Source of the DNA: a virus | Length of the DNA: 46,821 nucleotides | IMG/VR virus record: IMGVR_UViG_3300042923_001798 | Span: 1-46,821 of that record | Direction: 5' to 3' (one strand) | In this document: positions 1-8,493 of the stretch, piece by piece | Layout: every line of letters starts with the position of its first letter | How positions within the stretch are numbered: position 1 is the first letter of the stretch | Made by a program: the position numbers and the translations under genes | The notes under the pieces: model-generated | Told to the model about the DNA's origin: nothing | Database searches by the model: none | Seen by the model: the letters and a program-made list of their open reading frames with translations, nothing else

Positions 1-164
1 TTACATGTTCGCGATAATCGCGTCGCCAAACTCTGAACATTTCAGCAGCTTAGCGCCTTCCATCAGACGTTCGAAATCGTACGTTACGGTTTTCGCGTTG
101 ATCGCGCCTTCCATACCTTTAACGATCAGGTCTGCCGCTTCGAACCATTCCATATGACGGAGCA
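1..164 (-). pseudogene. icd: icd 3'-end remnant (displaced attachment-site copy)
   Basis: On the minus strand this encodes the last ~54 residues of isocitrate dehydrogenase, ending GDAIIANM and a TAA at positions 3-1. It aligns without gaps to 46345-46508 with many mostly synonymous differences, and similarity stops abruptly after position 164. It has no start codon and no upstream icd sequence. Prophages such as e14 are known to enter the icd 3' end and replace it with a phage-carried version. The intact gene is at the right edge, so this is the displaced end, most likely the original host tail of icd. The crossover must lie in one of the identical blocks, the longest being about 23 bp. Confidence 0.93.
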
Positions 165-282
165 GTATATGATTCAAAATATGTTAAAACCATGATAAAT
201 ATATAAAATATCTCCAATCCATTGCCGAAAACCAGCATCAAGACGCCTTAAATTTATCCCTACCCAACATATAGTTAGCGGT

Positions 283-295
283 AGTTTTGGGGAAA
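283..295 (+). repeat. Single arm-type integrase repeat, left attachment arm
   Basis: The sequence AGTTTTGGGGAAA lies about 120 bp inside the left junction. The same motif occurs three times in tandem inside the right junction (46241-46277). One copy on one arm and a cluster on the integrase-side arm is the layout expected for arm-type binding sites of a tyrosine integrase. The binding role is inferred. Positions 165-308 otherwise hold no gene that I can see. Confidence 0.6.
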
Positions 296-308
296 GAATT
301 ATGCCCTT

Positions 309-626
309 TTAAACTGGCAAATCATCATCCATCGCTCGGTTAATGAAAAACGTTACTCGCCCCAGTACTTCTACATCTGAAAGAGCCTCTCCCTCGATCG
401 CTTCGCCATCGTCGGTGATAAGAGCCTGCCCCATTAATTTTGCAAACTGCGTATGCCCGTCGCACAGTATCAATAGCACGTCGCCAGAAGTCTTTCTTGT
501 CACAGGTTCGATAACTGCAAAACCAACATCCGTTTCAAGCACCCTACTGTCTACGCCCATATTGCATAAATCTACGGGCGAAAGCTGACGCTGAACATAG
601 TCCAATGCAGGTGATGGGAATCCCAT
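309..626 (-). CDS. UmuD/HumD-like S24-family protein (SOS operon, second gene)
   Basis: This 105-aa protein begins MGFPSPALDYVQ, which matches the start of UmuD (MGFPSPAADYVE), the segment before the UmuD cleavage site. The rest aligns loosely with the UmuD' fold: a Ser in VDSR fits the catalytic Ser position and a Lys in FAKLMG fits the catalytic Lys. The full SGDSM motif is missing and the protein is shorter than UmuD (139 aa), so catalytic activity is uncertain. Phage homologues such as P1 HumD act in SOS mutagenesis as partners of polymerase V. A strong ribosome site (GGAGGT) lies inside the end of the upstream gene, and the two genes are essentially contiguous behind one LexA box. Confidence 0.68.
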   Translation of the reverse strand: MGFPSPALDYVQRQLSPVDLCNMGVDSRVLETDVGFAVIEPVTRKTSGDVLLILCDGHTQFAKLMGQALITDDGEAIEGEALSDVEVLGRVTFFINRAMDDDLPV

Positions 627-627
627 A

Positions 628-867
628 TCACAGACCTCCGTTCGGGTTAAAAAGCTGGAAGGTCCGATCTTCTCCTTCGTGATCAGTGACGTCTTTAAAC
701 GTCGTCACGTAGCACTCGATCCATGTGTTAGCCTCCTTCAGTGACCAGTTCCAGTTCACTCTCCCTAGTTCGCTGACGAATTTTGTTGTAGTGACGGTTC
801 TCCGGCCGTTCGGTTCAATCTGTATAGCGGCACGAAAGGCCCCCTCAATTTCGTATAGCCGTGGCAT
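628..867 (-). CDS. Small LexA-controlled phage protein (79 aa), function unknown
   Basis: This is a 79-aa soluble protein (MPRLYEIEGAF... ending NPNGGL) with no motif I can assign. It is the first gene of a two-gene operon. Its ATG follows a G-rich ribosome site (GGGGGG at -5) and lies 17 bp from a perfect LexA box. The position suggests a DNA-damage function: either an antirepressor-type protein that lifts immunity, as for small LexA-controlled proteins of Gifsy phages or Tum of phage 186, or an accessory of the UmuD-like partner. That role is inferred from regulation only. Confidence 0.75.
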   Translation of the reverse strand: MPRLYEIEGAFRAAIQIEPNGRRTVTTTKFVSELGRVNWNWSLKEANTWIECYVTTFKDVTDHEGEDRTFQLFNPNGGL

Positions 868-884
868 AATCCCCCCTAGAAAAA

Positions 885-900
885 CTGTATATAAATACAG
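885..900. promoter_or_regulatory. LexA box (SOS operator) for the UmuD-like operon
   Basis: The sequence CTGTATATAAATACAG matches the LexA consensus CTGT-N8-ACAG exactly, with AT-rich spacing. It overlaps the -10 element of the promoter reading leftward into the 79-aa gene, so LexA binding would block RNA polymerase. Confidence 0.92.
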
Positions 901-915
901 TAGTTTTAGTGTTAA
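888..915 (-). promoter_or_regulatory. SOS promoter of the UmuD-like operon
   Basis: On the minus strand a -35 TTAACA (915-910), a 16-bp spacer and a -10 TATATA (893-888) lie upstream of the 79-aa gene. The LexA box covers the -10. The promoter call comes from consensus matching. Confidence 0.6.
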
Positions 916-1018
916 CTAAGATCAAGGCCTGTTTTTGTCGTGAAAATTACCGCTCTGTTTTTAATGATGATTTTCTGCTTAACATGCCCAGATGTGAAGA
1001 CCAAGAAGCCTCAGGTTG

Positions 1019-1047
1019 TTTAACTTTAATGCCCTCTAGGGTAAAAT
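1019..1047 (+). promoter_or_regulatory. Candidate promoter of the glycosyltransferase cargo gene
   Basis: TTTAAC (1019-1024), a 17-bp spacer and TAAAAT (1042-1047) precede the glycosyltransferase gene by about 50 bp. The -10 is good and the -35 weak. A separate promoter facing the late operon is typical of a lysogenic-conversion gene. Confidence 0.45.
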
Positions 1048-1096
1048 AAAGCATTAAAAAATTGGATAAACTGGTAGCCATGGAGCATCGTTGAGA

Positions 1097-2056
1097 ATGA
1101 ATGAAATAAAATTAAGCGTTGTAGTTCCATGTTTTAATTCGCGAGATTTCATTGCCGAATGTCTGCAATCGATACTGCCTTATATGTCGCAAATCATTGA
1201 ACTGATAATAGTAAATGATGGTTCAGCAGACGACAGCGCTAATATTATTGATCGTACAATTCATAAACATAAAAAAAATAATATCACCGTCATTCATCAA
1301 GAAAATGCTGGTCTTTCCGCAGCAAGAAACGCAGGAATAAAAATTGCAAAAGGCGAATATATTGCTTTTTTAGATTCCGATGATTTGTTTCATTCTAATT
1401 TCTGGCAAGAAGTGTTACCTCTGATAAATGACTCAAGCATTGATATTATAGAGTTTAACGCCGAGCAATTCGATGGTGAGATAACAAATATAATAGAGCA
1501 TATCGATTCTTCTGTTTTCACTGGAAAGGTGAAAATAAGTTCCGTGGCAGATTTGATGCCAACATTCAAGAGGTGCAAATGGTATCCGTGGGCGAGAGTT
1601 TATAAAACCTCTCTATTTCATAATTATAATATTAAATTCCCCATAGGCCGACTCTATGAAGATATGAGTACCATCCCGGCTATCTATTTACATAGCAAAG
1701 TTATTTATGGAATCAATAAGTCATTAGTTTGGTATCGTTATCACAATAAAAGCATAACACAAACTTTCAGGCAAAAAGATTTAATTGATTTGGTTTATAC
1801 AGCCAAATCGATTTCATTGCTGGCAAAGGATAATTCAGATAGAAGAAAATCCCTATTCCCCACAGCACAAAGGATTTTCAATCTAATTAAATACATGCTG
1901 GTCAAAAATAAAGGCGCAAAATTTCCTCTCGCAGAACAGAAAGCCCTACGCCGCGCCTTACTAACATTTTTTTGGGATTTTAGAACATCTCGTAAAGTTC
2001 AGGTGCTTTTTTTACCTTTGTATCTCAATACCATTGTGCGTTATAGGAAAAAGTAG
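1097..2056 (+). CDS. Family 2 (GT-A) glycosyltransferase, probable lysogenic-conversion gene
   Basis: The ~319-aa protein starts with the classic GT2 layout: LSVVVPCFNS at the N terminus, IVNDGSADDS, then AGLSAARNAGI, and the metal-binding FLDSDD near residue 97. These place it among glycosyltransferases that add sugars to surface polysaccharide from a nucleotide-sugar donor. No membrane segment is evident. I chose ATG 1097 because GGAG at 1082-1085 is suitably spaced; a TTG at 1091 in the same frame is an alternative. The gene is visibly AT-rich compared with the tail genes, faces the opposite way and sits beyond the tail-fibre cassette, a usual place for cargo. A likely job is altering O-antigen or LPS of the lysogen, perhaps blocking adsorption; the substrate is not visible. 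Confidence 0.88.
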   Translation: MNEIKLSVVVPCFNSRDFIAECLQSILPYMSQIIELIIVNDGSADDSANIIDRTIHKHKKNNITVIHQENAGLSAARNAGIKIAKGEYIAFLDSDDLFHSNFWQEVLPLINDSSIDIIEFNAEQFDGEITNIIEHIDSSVFTGKVKISSVADLMPTFKRCKWYPWARVYKTSLFHNYNIKFPIGRLYEDMSTIPAIYLHSKVIYGINKSLVWYRYHNKSITQTFRQKDLIDLVYTAKSISLLAKDNSDRRKSLFPTAQRIFNLIKYMLVKNKGAKFPLAEQKALRRALLTFFWDFRTSRKVQVLFLPLYLNTIVRYRKK

Positions 2057-2063
2057 GTCTCCT

Positions 2064-2600
2064 TTATAGGGTTGGTTTTAACGGCCAGTCAGGTTCGTTG
2101 GGATCAACTCTGTTCAGCAGAACTCGGTATCTTTTCCAATTGAGTAAATTTGCGGTCTCTTGGTCCGTCGCCATAGACAGATCTACTGCGTCTTGAAGAG
2201 GCGCTATAACCCCCGCTGCCTCTGCAATTAATCGTTGCCTTTTTGCCTCGTTTTGGGCGACGATATCGATGTCCACTGGCATTATCTTTTCACCATCGAA
2301 TCGCCAGCCACCTAGGATATCAATACCTGAGGGGAAATCTTCGATTGCAACCTCTGCGACAAATGAATTAATAGGATTCAGCGAGGAGGCATCACTTGAA
2401 TAAGAACGAATAATTCCGTTATCGTCATACATTATTTTAATTTTAGTCAGATCAAATTCCGACTGCACATCATACCAATCATTGCCCTCTTTATCGCGTA
2501 AGAAAATAACATCCAATCCAGTTTTTTCTTTGATAACTCCAGCGTCATTCTGTAGCTTTTCATCCGTCGGAATGTACTGTGTAAATTTTCCTGCTATCAT
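2064..2600 (-). CDS. Tail fibre assembly chaperone (Tfa family)
   Basis: This 178-aa protein has the conserved C-terminal Tfa signature: an [16 protein letters not shown] block followed by ATDQE...[15 protein letters not shown] and a Trp-Pro near the end. Tfa proteins help fold and trimerise the distal fibre and often stay bound to its tip. It lies directly downstream of the fibre gene on the same strand, the start touching the fibre stop at 2600, so the two are coupled. It is the last gene of the late operon and converges on the glycosyltransferase gene with only 7 bp between the stops. Confidence 0.9.
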   Translation of the reverse strand: MIAGKFTQYIPTDEKLQNDAGVIKEKTGLDVIFLRDKEGNDWYDVQSEFDLTKIKIMYDDNGIIRSYSSDASSLNPINSFVAEVAIEDFPSGIDILGGWRFDGEKIMPVDIDIVAQNEAKRQRLIAEAAGVIAPLQDAVDLSMATDQETANLLNWKRYRVLLNRVDPNEPDWPLKPTL

Positions 2601-4240
2601 TATGCTGCTCCTGTATTATACCATGTAGCTGAACCGTTAAGTTGATACTGCGGGTAACGATAATAAATCGCCGTATAATTTGCATCCTGATATGAGCCAG
2701 TCAATACCGCACCACCAGGAGCCATGGCCCATCCACTGTTATTGTTGTTAGCCCCCGCTTGTGATCCTAACCGCATAGCTGAAATATAATTACCTTTTGT
2801 TTGATAACGCGCATCAGACTCGGCTTTCGTGTAAGCCTGACCTGCCGGGGTATAATTCCCTTTCGGCTGATAACGGGCGTCAAAGTTCGCATAAGTAGAT
2901 GGTACTACTTGCCCGTTAACAGTAAATGTTTTCCCGTTGGCAAGATTGAGAGCAATAGAACCATCTTCATTAAGATTTATTCCATTTGCGCCCTTGTAGT
3001 TATAAAGAGATATGTTGAAGGAAGACCCACCGCGCCCAGCGTACCAAGTATTAGTACCGTTATAATCTTTACCTATTAAATAGACCCCCTGACCTGAGGT
3101 ACTGCTCTGCAATGCTACACCTGGACCATTTTGCACAACGGCAAGGGCACCTTTCAGTGTTCCGCCAGTTATCGGCAGCGCCCCAACATCAACAGCAGTC
3201 GGTTTATTACCAGAATGATAAATGGTGTACCAGGGATTCCATTTTTTTTCTGCGTCGCCATTGAAGGTACGAAATTTAATATTATTACCGGCACCATTGT
3301 AAGCGGCGGCTATCTGAACATTATAACTCCCATTTAGCCCGCAAAAGTCCATTAACGAACCGGTAATGCCCGGTGAGTTTCCAGCGGTTGAATATACGAA
3401 GCTTACGGAGTTTGTGGGCAGGTTATTGGCATCGGCAACATTGTTTCCTGTTGCTCCTGCAAGCGCCTTAACCGAGCGTACAGCAACTGCACTACCATTA
3501 ACCAGAACACGTCCGTCAGTAATATCATCTTTTGATGTCTGAGCATCCCTAAATGCAGCAGTGCCAAGCCCGGCATAAATAGCCCCTGGATTAGCCACGT
3601 TGAAAAACGACTTGGTATTGTCCATTAAACAGAGCAGAGCGACGTCTTTAAGAATGTCATTAGCAACCAGCGCGGCTTTGTTACCCTTGTATAATGGGAA
3701 CGTACCGAGTACCCGTCCTCCCATTGTCAGTTGCAACGTAGCTGCGCCGGTATTGTTCTGAGATGGATAAACGACGATCGGGGTTTTCAGCACCCAGTCA
3801 GCCGAACCGTTGAGGAAGAAAGTGGTTGGCAGTTCGAGAGTGAGCGCATTCGCGGTACCCCCGGCCGTTCCAGACGTATAGAAGCCGCTCTGGATATGAG
3901 CGATCTGAGGGAAAGCATTTTCCGAGCCGCGAGTGGCGAAGTTTGCTACTACGTCTTTCAACGACCATCCCTTTGCTGCCGTACCTTCCTGCCCGCGAAT
4001 AACGGTAAGCGTGTCGCCATTTACCGCCGTCAGATGGCATACCTCGAACGCTGTTTCGCCGGAGTCGGTGAGCGTAATTTTTGCGTAGTTTTTTAATGTG
4101 GTGGATTTATTGCTGAAATCAGAAGTCAGGAGCGCTGCAAATAGTGGGCCGTCTCCCGGCAGTACAGAGAAAGAAGTTTGGCTGGCAGTGATATCGGATG
4201 CCAGAGAAGAGACTACGTTATTACCAAAACCCAGTATCAT
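2600..4240 (-). CDS. Tail fibre protein (receptor-binding)
   Basis: This 546-aa protein has an N-terminal baseplate-attachment region (about 1-110) with an IRGQEG...VVANFATRG pattern seen in fibre N-termini. A repetitive shaft follows. Two copies of the DARYQ-KGNY fibre repeat occur near residues 455 and 475. The C-terminal tip is rich in Asn, Tyr and Gly and ends in a Tyr-rich strand region with [11 protein letters not shown]. The tip is the part expected to contact the host surface. It is followed by its Tfa chaperone and preceded by baseplate genes. The tip sequence is the most likely part to differ between related phages. Confidence 0.88.
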   Translation of the reverse strand: MILGFGNNVVSSLASDITASQTSFSVLPGDGPLFAALLTSDFSNKSTTLKNYAKITLTDSGETAFEVCHLTAVNGDTLTVIRGQEGTAAKGWSLKDVVANFATRGSENAFPQIAHIQSGFYTSGTAGGTANALTLELPTTFFLNGSADWVLKTPIVVYPSQNNTGAATLQLTMGGRVLGTFPLYKGNKAALVANDILKDVALLCLMDNTKSFFNVANPGAIYAGLGTAAFRDAQTSKDDITDGRVLVNGSAVAVRSVKALAGATGNNVADANNLPTNSVSFVYSTAGNSPGITGSLMDFCGLNGSYNVQIAAAYNGAGNNIKFRTFNGDAEKKWNPWYTIYHSGNKPTAVDVGALPITGGTLKGALAVVQNGPGVALQSSTSGQGVYLIGKDYNGTNTWYAGRGGSSFNISLYNYKGANGINLNEDGSIALNLANGKTFTVNGQVVPSTYANFDARYQPKGNYTPAGQAYTKAESDARYQTKGNYISAMRLGSQAGANNNNSGWAMAPGGAVLTGSYQDANYTAIYYRYPQYQLNGSATWYNTGAA

Positions 4241-4266
4241 TTTTTCACCATTTCCAGTGATAAAGA

Positions 4267-4890
4267 TTAATTAGAAAAATCTATAGTGAAACTGTACATA
4301 AACGGCAGTTTTACGATTCGCTGCTCAATCGCGTCTTTGAGAAACTGCCCCGCAGGATCGTTGGAGTTCGGGAGCAAAATTGCGAATACGCCGTTTGTCG
4401 GTATGACTGAAATATCGAAGGTATCCGTAACTGGCGGATCGATACCATTTGGGCCACGTAAAAAGCGTGCGATACGTCGTTTAAGCCAGTCGATATTAAA
4501 CTGCACACCATCACCCTTATAGAAATTCCAGGTGAGTATGCGTTTGAAATAATCGTCCACAACATACGTTGTTGCGCCGGGAATATAGTTCTTCAACCCA
4601 GCATATGGGATTGTGTTGTAGTCGATGGTGTTATAGGCCCCCTTCGCAATCGCATCCTGCGATACCTGAAGCAACGGTCTGGTTTCCCCGTAGATCCCCT
4701 CAACAACCCAATCAAGCAATTTCCCCGACAGCGCTGGAGAAGGCCAGTACGGAATGCTGAGTGAGTTAATTTCGTCCAGGTACTCCTGAGCAATTTCGTT
4801 ATAGGCATCAAAGAACGCAACTACATTTGGATCATCTCGGTACTGAACGAAAGGATAGGATGGGATGATTTTATCAACTGGTGCTTCCAT
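4267..4890 (-). CDS. Baseplate wedge protein, tail protein I / DUF2612-like
   Basis: This is a ~207-aa protein encoded between baseplate J and the tail fibre, where P2 gene I and its equivalents lie. It starts MEAPVDKIIPSYPF. A longer in-frame start exists 19 codons upstream, but ATG 4890 overlaps the J-gene stop (4874) by 17 bp and has an AGGT ribosome site, so I prefer it. Proteins at this position link the wedge ring to the fibre. The family assignment rests on position and on the general pattern of a LLDWVVEGIYG segment; I see no catalytic motif. Confidence 0.7.
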   Translation of the reverse strand: MEAPVDKIIPSYPFVQYRDDPNVVAFFDAYNEIAQEYLDEINSLSIPYWPSPALSGKLLDWVVEGIYGETRPLLQVSQDAIAKGAYNTIDYNTIPYAGLKNYIPGATTYVVDDYFKRILTWNFYKGDGVQFNIDWLKRRIARFLRGPNGIDPPVTDTFDISVIPTNGVFAILLPNSNDPAGQFLKDAIEQRIVKLPFMYSFTIDFSN

Positions 4891-6103
4891 ATTTTTCAAC
4901 CTGAATCTGCCCTGCCGTCGTGGTGAAGTAGCCGTAGGTATCGCCATATACGAGCTTTGATTTGTCCTCAGGCGGCACGATTGTCCCGTTAATACCGACC
5001 TGAATATCGATCATCGATACCAGCGATGGAGGCACAAGCCCCTGCACAGCTTCGAGAAAAATCTCCTGAATCTGGAGAAGGTTTATTGGCTCTCCAGTAG
5101 CAATGGCATTGATGTAGTCAGCAACCGGCTGCTGCACGGCCATGGAAATTCCGGTCGGATCGATATAGTTCGTTGAAGCTGTATTCCAGGTGATGAAGAC
5201 GGCAGCGGTTTGAGACGTTGGCACAACGAACGGAACCAGATATGAGTCAGGGTATACGTCAATCTGAATCGTTTTTTTCTCGACTTCCGCCCCGCCAGAT
5301 GGGTTACTTACATCGTTCGTCAGAACAGAGATATCTGGCACCGCTTTATAAATGGCATAGGCCACTTCATAGGGATCGCCACCGCCAACAATAGCCACCC
5401 ATTTTCCCAGTGAAGCCTGACGGAAAGATAGCAGGCTTGCCTGTACGCCCTCCACCTCCTCCAGTACGGCCCTGAAGTAATCGGGGGTACCCTGCACAGC
5501 TTTCATGCCTGATTGCATCACCTGGCCGCGATATGATGCCCAGGATTGCTCAGCAAGACCCGGCAGCCCGGCGGTGAGGTTTGTACAGGTAACCGAGTAG
5601 CCCTTTGGTACCGATGTGATTATCTGGGTTACCGTACCTTCCGGTACCGCCCATGAACCCGGAGACGTTGCCAGGCTGTAGACAGGCTCGGTTTGACCGC
5701 TCGACGGAATCACAGTGTCACGAACAACAGCATACTGGTTGTTACCGTCTCCGACGGTAAATCCTTTCGGTATGCCAAATCCCGGAGGTCCGGAAAAAGT
5801 GATGTAAACGGAAGTGTTCGTTCCTTCCCCCTGAGGCACTCCGTAAGTAGAACCGAGCTGCATTAGCAAAGGAATGTTGGCCCCGTATGGCGTCACCGAG
5901 TTAATGAGATCTACACGGGCCTGGTCGATTAACGCAATAGCACCAGTGGCCGTACTCGCGAGGTCTGTGATCAAACCAGCCGGCAGGTTCGCAGTGTAAT
6001 CAGGGACTTTTTGCGCGACCCTGCTGATAAGGTTGGCCAGCAGAGTTTTTGGCGGTGTAGGCTGTGCCCCTGCTTCGGTCATGATTATGGGTAAATCAGA
6101 CAT
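4874..6103 (-). CDS. Baseplate J/gp47-like protein
   Basis: The ~409-aa protein shows the baseplate J pattern: an N-terminal helical region with LISRVAQKVPDYTANLPAGLITDLA, a central beta domain, a TAGLPGLAEQSWASYRGQV segment, and a C-terminal wedge part. It forms the inner baseplate wedge of contractile tails. The start is ATG 6103, with GGAG 5 nt upstream; GTG 6109 is a less likely alternative. An intrinsic terminator (6114-6137) lies immediately before this gene, so expression of J, I, fibre and Tfa should depend on readthrough. Confidence 0.85.
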   Translation of the reverse strand: MSDLPIIMTEAGAQPTPPKTLLANLISRVAQKVPDYTANLPAGLITDLASTATGAIALIDQARVDLINSVTPYGANIPLLMQLGSTYGVPQGEGTNTSVYITFSGPPGFGIPKGFTVGDGNNQYAVVRDTVIPSSGQTEPVYSLATSPGSWAVPEGTVTQIITSVPKGYSVTCTNLTAGLPGLAEQSWASYRGQVMQSGMKAVQGTPDYFRAVLEEVEGVQASLLSFRQASLGKWVAIVGGGDPYEVAYAIYKAVPDISVLTNDVSNPSGGAEVEKKTIQIDVYPDSYLVPFVVPTSQTAAVFITWNTASTNYIDPTGISMAVQQPVADYINAIATGEPINLLQIQEIFLEAVQGLVPPSLVSMIDIQVGINGTIVPPEDKSKLVYGDTYGYFTTTAGQIQVEKYGSTS

Positions 6104-6113
6104 TTTCACTCCA

Positions 6114-6137
6114 TAAAAAAACCCGCCTGAGCGGGTT
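6114..6137 (-). terminator. Intrinsic terminator inside the late operon, before baseplate J
   Basis: On the minus strand a 7-bp perfect stem, AACCCGC / GCGGGTT with a TCAG loop, is followed by a run of T (complement of 6114-6120). It sits between the gp25-like and J genes in the middle of a single-direction operon. Late transcription would have to pass it, consistent with Q-modified polymerase. Confidence 0.8.
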
Positions 6138-6151
6138 GTTCACATTTCATT

Positions 6152-6499
6152 TTAGACAGCGACATTTTCCTGATAGCTGACACCGTTGCGGAATACTACG
6201 TCTATTGAGTAGGTGGGGTTATCGGCCCCATCAACCTTCGAAATAGCCAGTGACGCGAAATAACCGGAAAACTGCTGTTGCATCATATTGACGTAATAAT
6301 CTGGATAAACCTGCTGGACAATCGACTGCTGCGCCGGAATACCGTACTGCGCGTAAAATGGTGACTCGCCCAGACCAAGCTTTAGCGTTTGGATCAGTGT
6401 GGTCAGCCACACGTAAGACGAATCTCCGTTCGCATCGGTTTCAACTGGCACCCATGTCTTATTGCCATTCGCATCTGTAACGCGTCCCCACGTTCTCAT
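6152..6499 (-). CDS. Baseplate protein, GPW/gp25-like
   Basis: This is a 115-aa protein encoded just before baseplate J, the fixed place of gp25/W proteins in contractile-tail clusters. It starts MRTWGRVTDANG and contains WLTTLIQTLKLGLGESPFYAQYGIP, resembling the LLLT-GE-F----G pattern of gp25-like proteins. They join the wedge to the sheath initiator. GTG 6505 is a possible alternative start, but the G-rich ribosome site spaces better to ATG 6499. The start slightly overlaps the spike gene. Confidence 0.65.
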   Translation of the reverse strand: MRTWGRVTDANGNKTWVPVETDANGDSSYVWLTTLIQTLKLGLGESPFYAQYGIPAQQSIVQQVYPDYYVNMMQQQFSGYFASLAISKVDGADNPTYSIDVVFRNGVSYQENVAV

Positions 6500-6501
6500 T
6501 G

Positions 6502-7218
6502 TCACCCCGCTTTAGGTTTTTCAGACTCAATAGTGCTGCCACCGCTCTGGACGTTTTTAACATCATGAGGGTGGTTCATGAGGCTGATGCCGCCTGCCAC
6601 AACGTCGTTTGTGACATCCATAGGGCCGATAAATTTGGCTGAAGTATCAGACATCTCGCCAGCGTCCTGGCGAATCGGGCCATTAAGATGAATGGTGCCC
6701 CCGCCCAGGTAGATGTTTTTCGCCGTGAGATAAATGGCATCAGCCTTTTCGGTTATTTTTCCCGGTTCGACCGTGATACTGCTGGCACCATCGGCAGTTT
6801 TCAGGATCGCCCCGTCAGGCCCGTATAACACGATTTTGTCAGGATCCTCTTTCGTCCACCCGTTATTCGAGAGCGGGACAAAAAATAATGGCACCAGAGA
6901 GAGTGTTAGCGCACGGCTTGCAATGCCGGTGCCGAGTCCAGAAATACCTCTCAGCGATACGTCAGCGGCAACGGTAACCCCTTTGTCGCCGATTTGAACC
7001 GGGTAGCGTATGTATTCGAATGTCGCTATCGGGATCGTCACCTGAGGGTACTGTGTACCGTCAGGCAGCATGTCGAACTGTACCGTGACGATCTGCCCGT
7101 CGACACCGACCACATGGCAGGGCAGCGACCGTCCCTCTATCGCGGTACGGTCTTCATTGGCCGTATGAATGGTGTTATTTAGGGCTTTCAGTAGTGGGAA
7201 TTTTTGTGCATTGCTCAT
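6502..7218 (-). CDS. Baseplate central spike (gpV / Gp138-like)
   Basis: This 238-aa protein has an N-terminal OB-fold-like region (LPCHVVGVDGQIVTVQFDML...YPVQIGDKGVTV) and a C-terminal repetitive beta part (AIYLTAKNIYLGGGTIHLNG). It ends with HPH at residues 216-218 followed by DVKNVQSGGST. In P2 gpV and related spikes an HxH near the tip holds an iron ion, so the HPH motif supports a membrane-piercing spike. It is coupled to the hub gene upstream, with a 4-bp overlap. Confidence 0.85.
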   Translation of the reverse strand: MSNAQKFPLLKALNNTIHTANEDRTAIEGRSLPCHVVGVDGQIVTVQFDMLPDGTQYPQVTIPIATFEYIRYPVQIGDKGVTVAADVSLRGISGLGTGIASRALTLSLVPLFFVPLSNNGWTKEDPDKIVLYGPDGAILKTADGASSITVEPGKITEKADAIYLTAKNIYLGGGTIHLNGPIRQDAGEMSDTSAKFIGPMDVTNDVVAGGISLMNHPHDVKNVQSGGSTIESEKPKAG

Positions 7219-8219
7219 GTTGTGTTTCTCGCCAGAGCGACGGCCTCGTAGATGGTCACCCAGGAATTTGAATTATCCGGGTTCAAATATTCACCCACAT
7301 GACGCACCGAAGTTATGAGAAATGCGCCTGTGAAATTGACCTGCGTTCTCAGCGATGAATAAGAACGCTCAGAATTTACGGCCAGCAACGCACCTGGCCC
7401 GGAAATGATATTTTGAGGCAACTCAACCATATCCCCGCACCGCAAATCAGCTCTTAGCGGGCATTTGAAGGAAACGCTTACAGGACCGATCCATGTGGGC
7501 TGCCCTATCAATTCCTGCGGAAGTATCTGAATCCCACCGGCATCACCAAGCGTGTTGTCGAATACCCTGATGGTCCGGTTCTGCATAACCATTTGCACCC
7601 CGGTATAATCGTCCCGGTTTATCATAGAGAACGACTGGCTACGTATCGTTGCTGCTAACTGCGTAAGACGGTTGTAAACGCCCACGCCATCTTCAGGGAA
7701 AACCAACGAATCACTAATTGATATTTCAAGAGTGAAATCTGGGTAGGCTATCGCCAGTGCACGGGAAAGAACATCGCTTAATTTCTCCCCTTTCTTACCG
7801 TCTATGGTGATACTGGCCGCCTGCCCTTTATCGTTTAGTAATGGACTCGGATTAACAATGAAGTTTAAAGACTGATGCGTTCCAATCCAGTTTGCATAGG
7901 GGTTGTAGATCTGACCACTTAAAATGAGTCCGGCCTGATTCGGGTTTGCCAACGGTAGCCCTGCTGTAAACCCTGCGGTAAGGTTTATTTGACATCCTGC
8001 AAGTTGAGCACTCTCTCTCAGCATCGTTACGGGAATACCGTATATCGCAATGTTTGTGCCGCTCATTACCACGTCATAGCCTGTAATGAGCGCATCAAAC
8101 TGGATCTGAAGCGCTGAACCAGGCGAAAGAGAGCTATCAAACGGACCTATGGGATTACCGGCTGCATCCAGAGGGGTGTTCCCATCTTTGTCGGTAATCT
8201 CCAGACGGTAATATTTCAT
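7215..8219 (-). CDS. Baseplate hub protein (gp27/gpD-like)
   Basis: The 334-aa protein is encoded directly upstream of the spike and contains QIQFDALITGYDVVMSGTNIAIYG near the N terminus and a late beta segment VSVSFKCPLRADLRCGDMVELP, typical of hub proteins. The hub forms the trimeric collar between spike and tube. No enzyme motif is visible. The gene order plug, hub, spike, gp25, J is the standard order in myoviruses of this kind. Assignment is by position and overall pattern. Confidence 0.7.
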   Translation of the reverse strand: MKYYRLEITDKDGNTPLDAAGNPIGPFDSSLSPGSALQIQFDALITGYDVVMSGTNIAIYGIPVTMLRESAQLAGCQINLTAGFTAGLPLANPNQAGLILSGQIYNPYANWIGTHQSLNFIVNPSPLLNDKGQAASITIDGKKGEKLSDVLSRALAIAYPDFTLEISISDSLVFPEDGVGVYNRLTQLAATIRSQSFSMINRDDYTGVQMVMQNRTIRVFDNTLGDAGGIQILPQELIGQPTWIGPVSVSFKCPLRADLRCGDMVELPQNIISGPGALLAVNSERSYSSLRTQVNFTGAFLITSVRHVGEYLNPDNSNSWVTIYEAVALARNTT

Positions 8220-8485
8220 CAGGTAGCCTCGAACTGGTTGGTGCTGACGCGATAGACAAGCGATCCCGGTGCGAACGGCAGCGCCAGATTGATATCGAAT
8301 CCATCTGGTGAGCCGACCAAGGGCACGTAGGAGACAATCCTCCCCTGCCCGTCGGTGAGCCTGACGTAATACCGGTTGGCATAGAGGTTATAAGGCACTG
8401 TCGCGAATAACTTAGCGCCGCCGACGGTCGCCTGAAACGAAAATGGCGTTTTCCCGTCTGGGTTAAAGGCAATCGTGGTTGTCAT
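8219..8485 (-). CDS. Small baseplate plug-like protein
   Basis: This 88-aa beta-rich protein has FSFQATVGGAKLFATVPYNLYANRYYVRLTDGQGRIV and then a VPLVGSP segment. It resembles the short plug-type proteins encoded before the hub in many myophages. Its stop shares a base with the hub start, so translation is coupled. The function as part of the hub assembly is inferred from position. Confidence 0.6.
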   Translation of the reverse strand: MTTTIAFNPDGKTPFSFQATVGGAKLFATVPYNLYANRYYVRLTDGQGRIVSYVPLVGSPDGFDINLALPFAPGSLVYRVSTNQFEAT

Positions 8486-8493
8486 TGAGTGGC

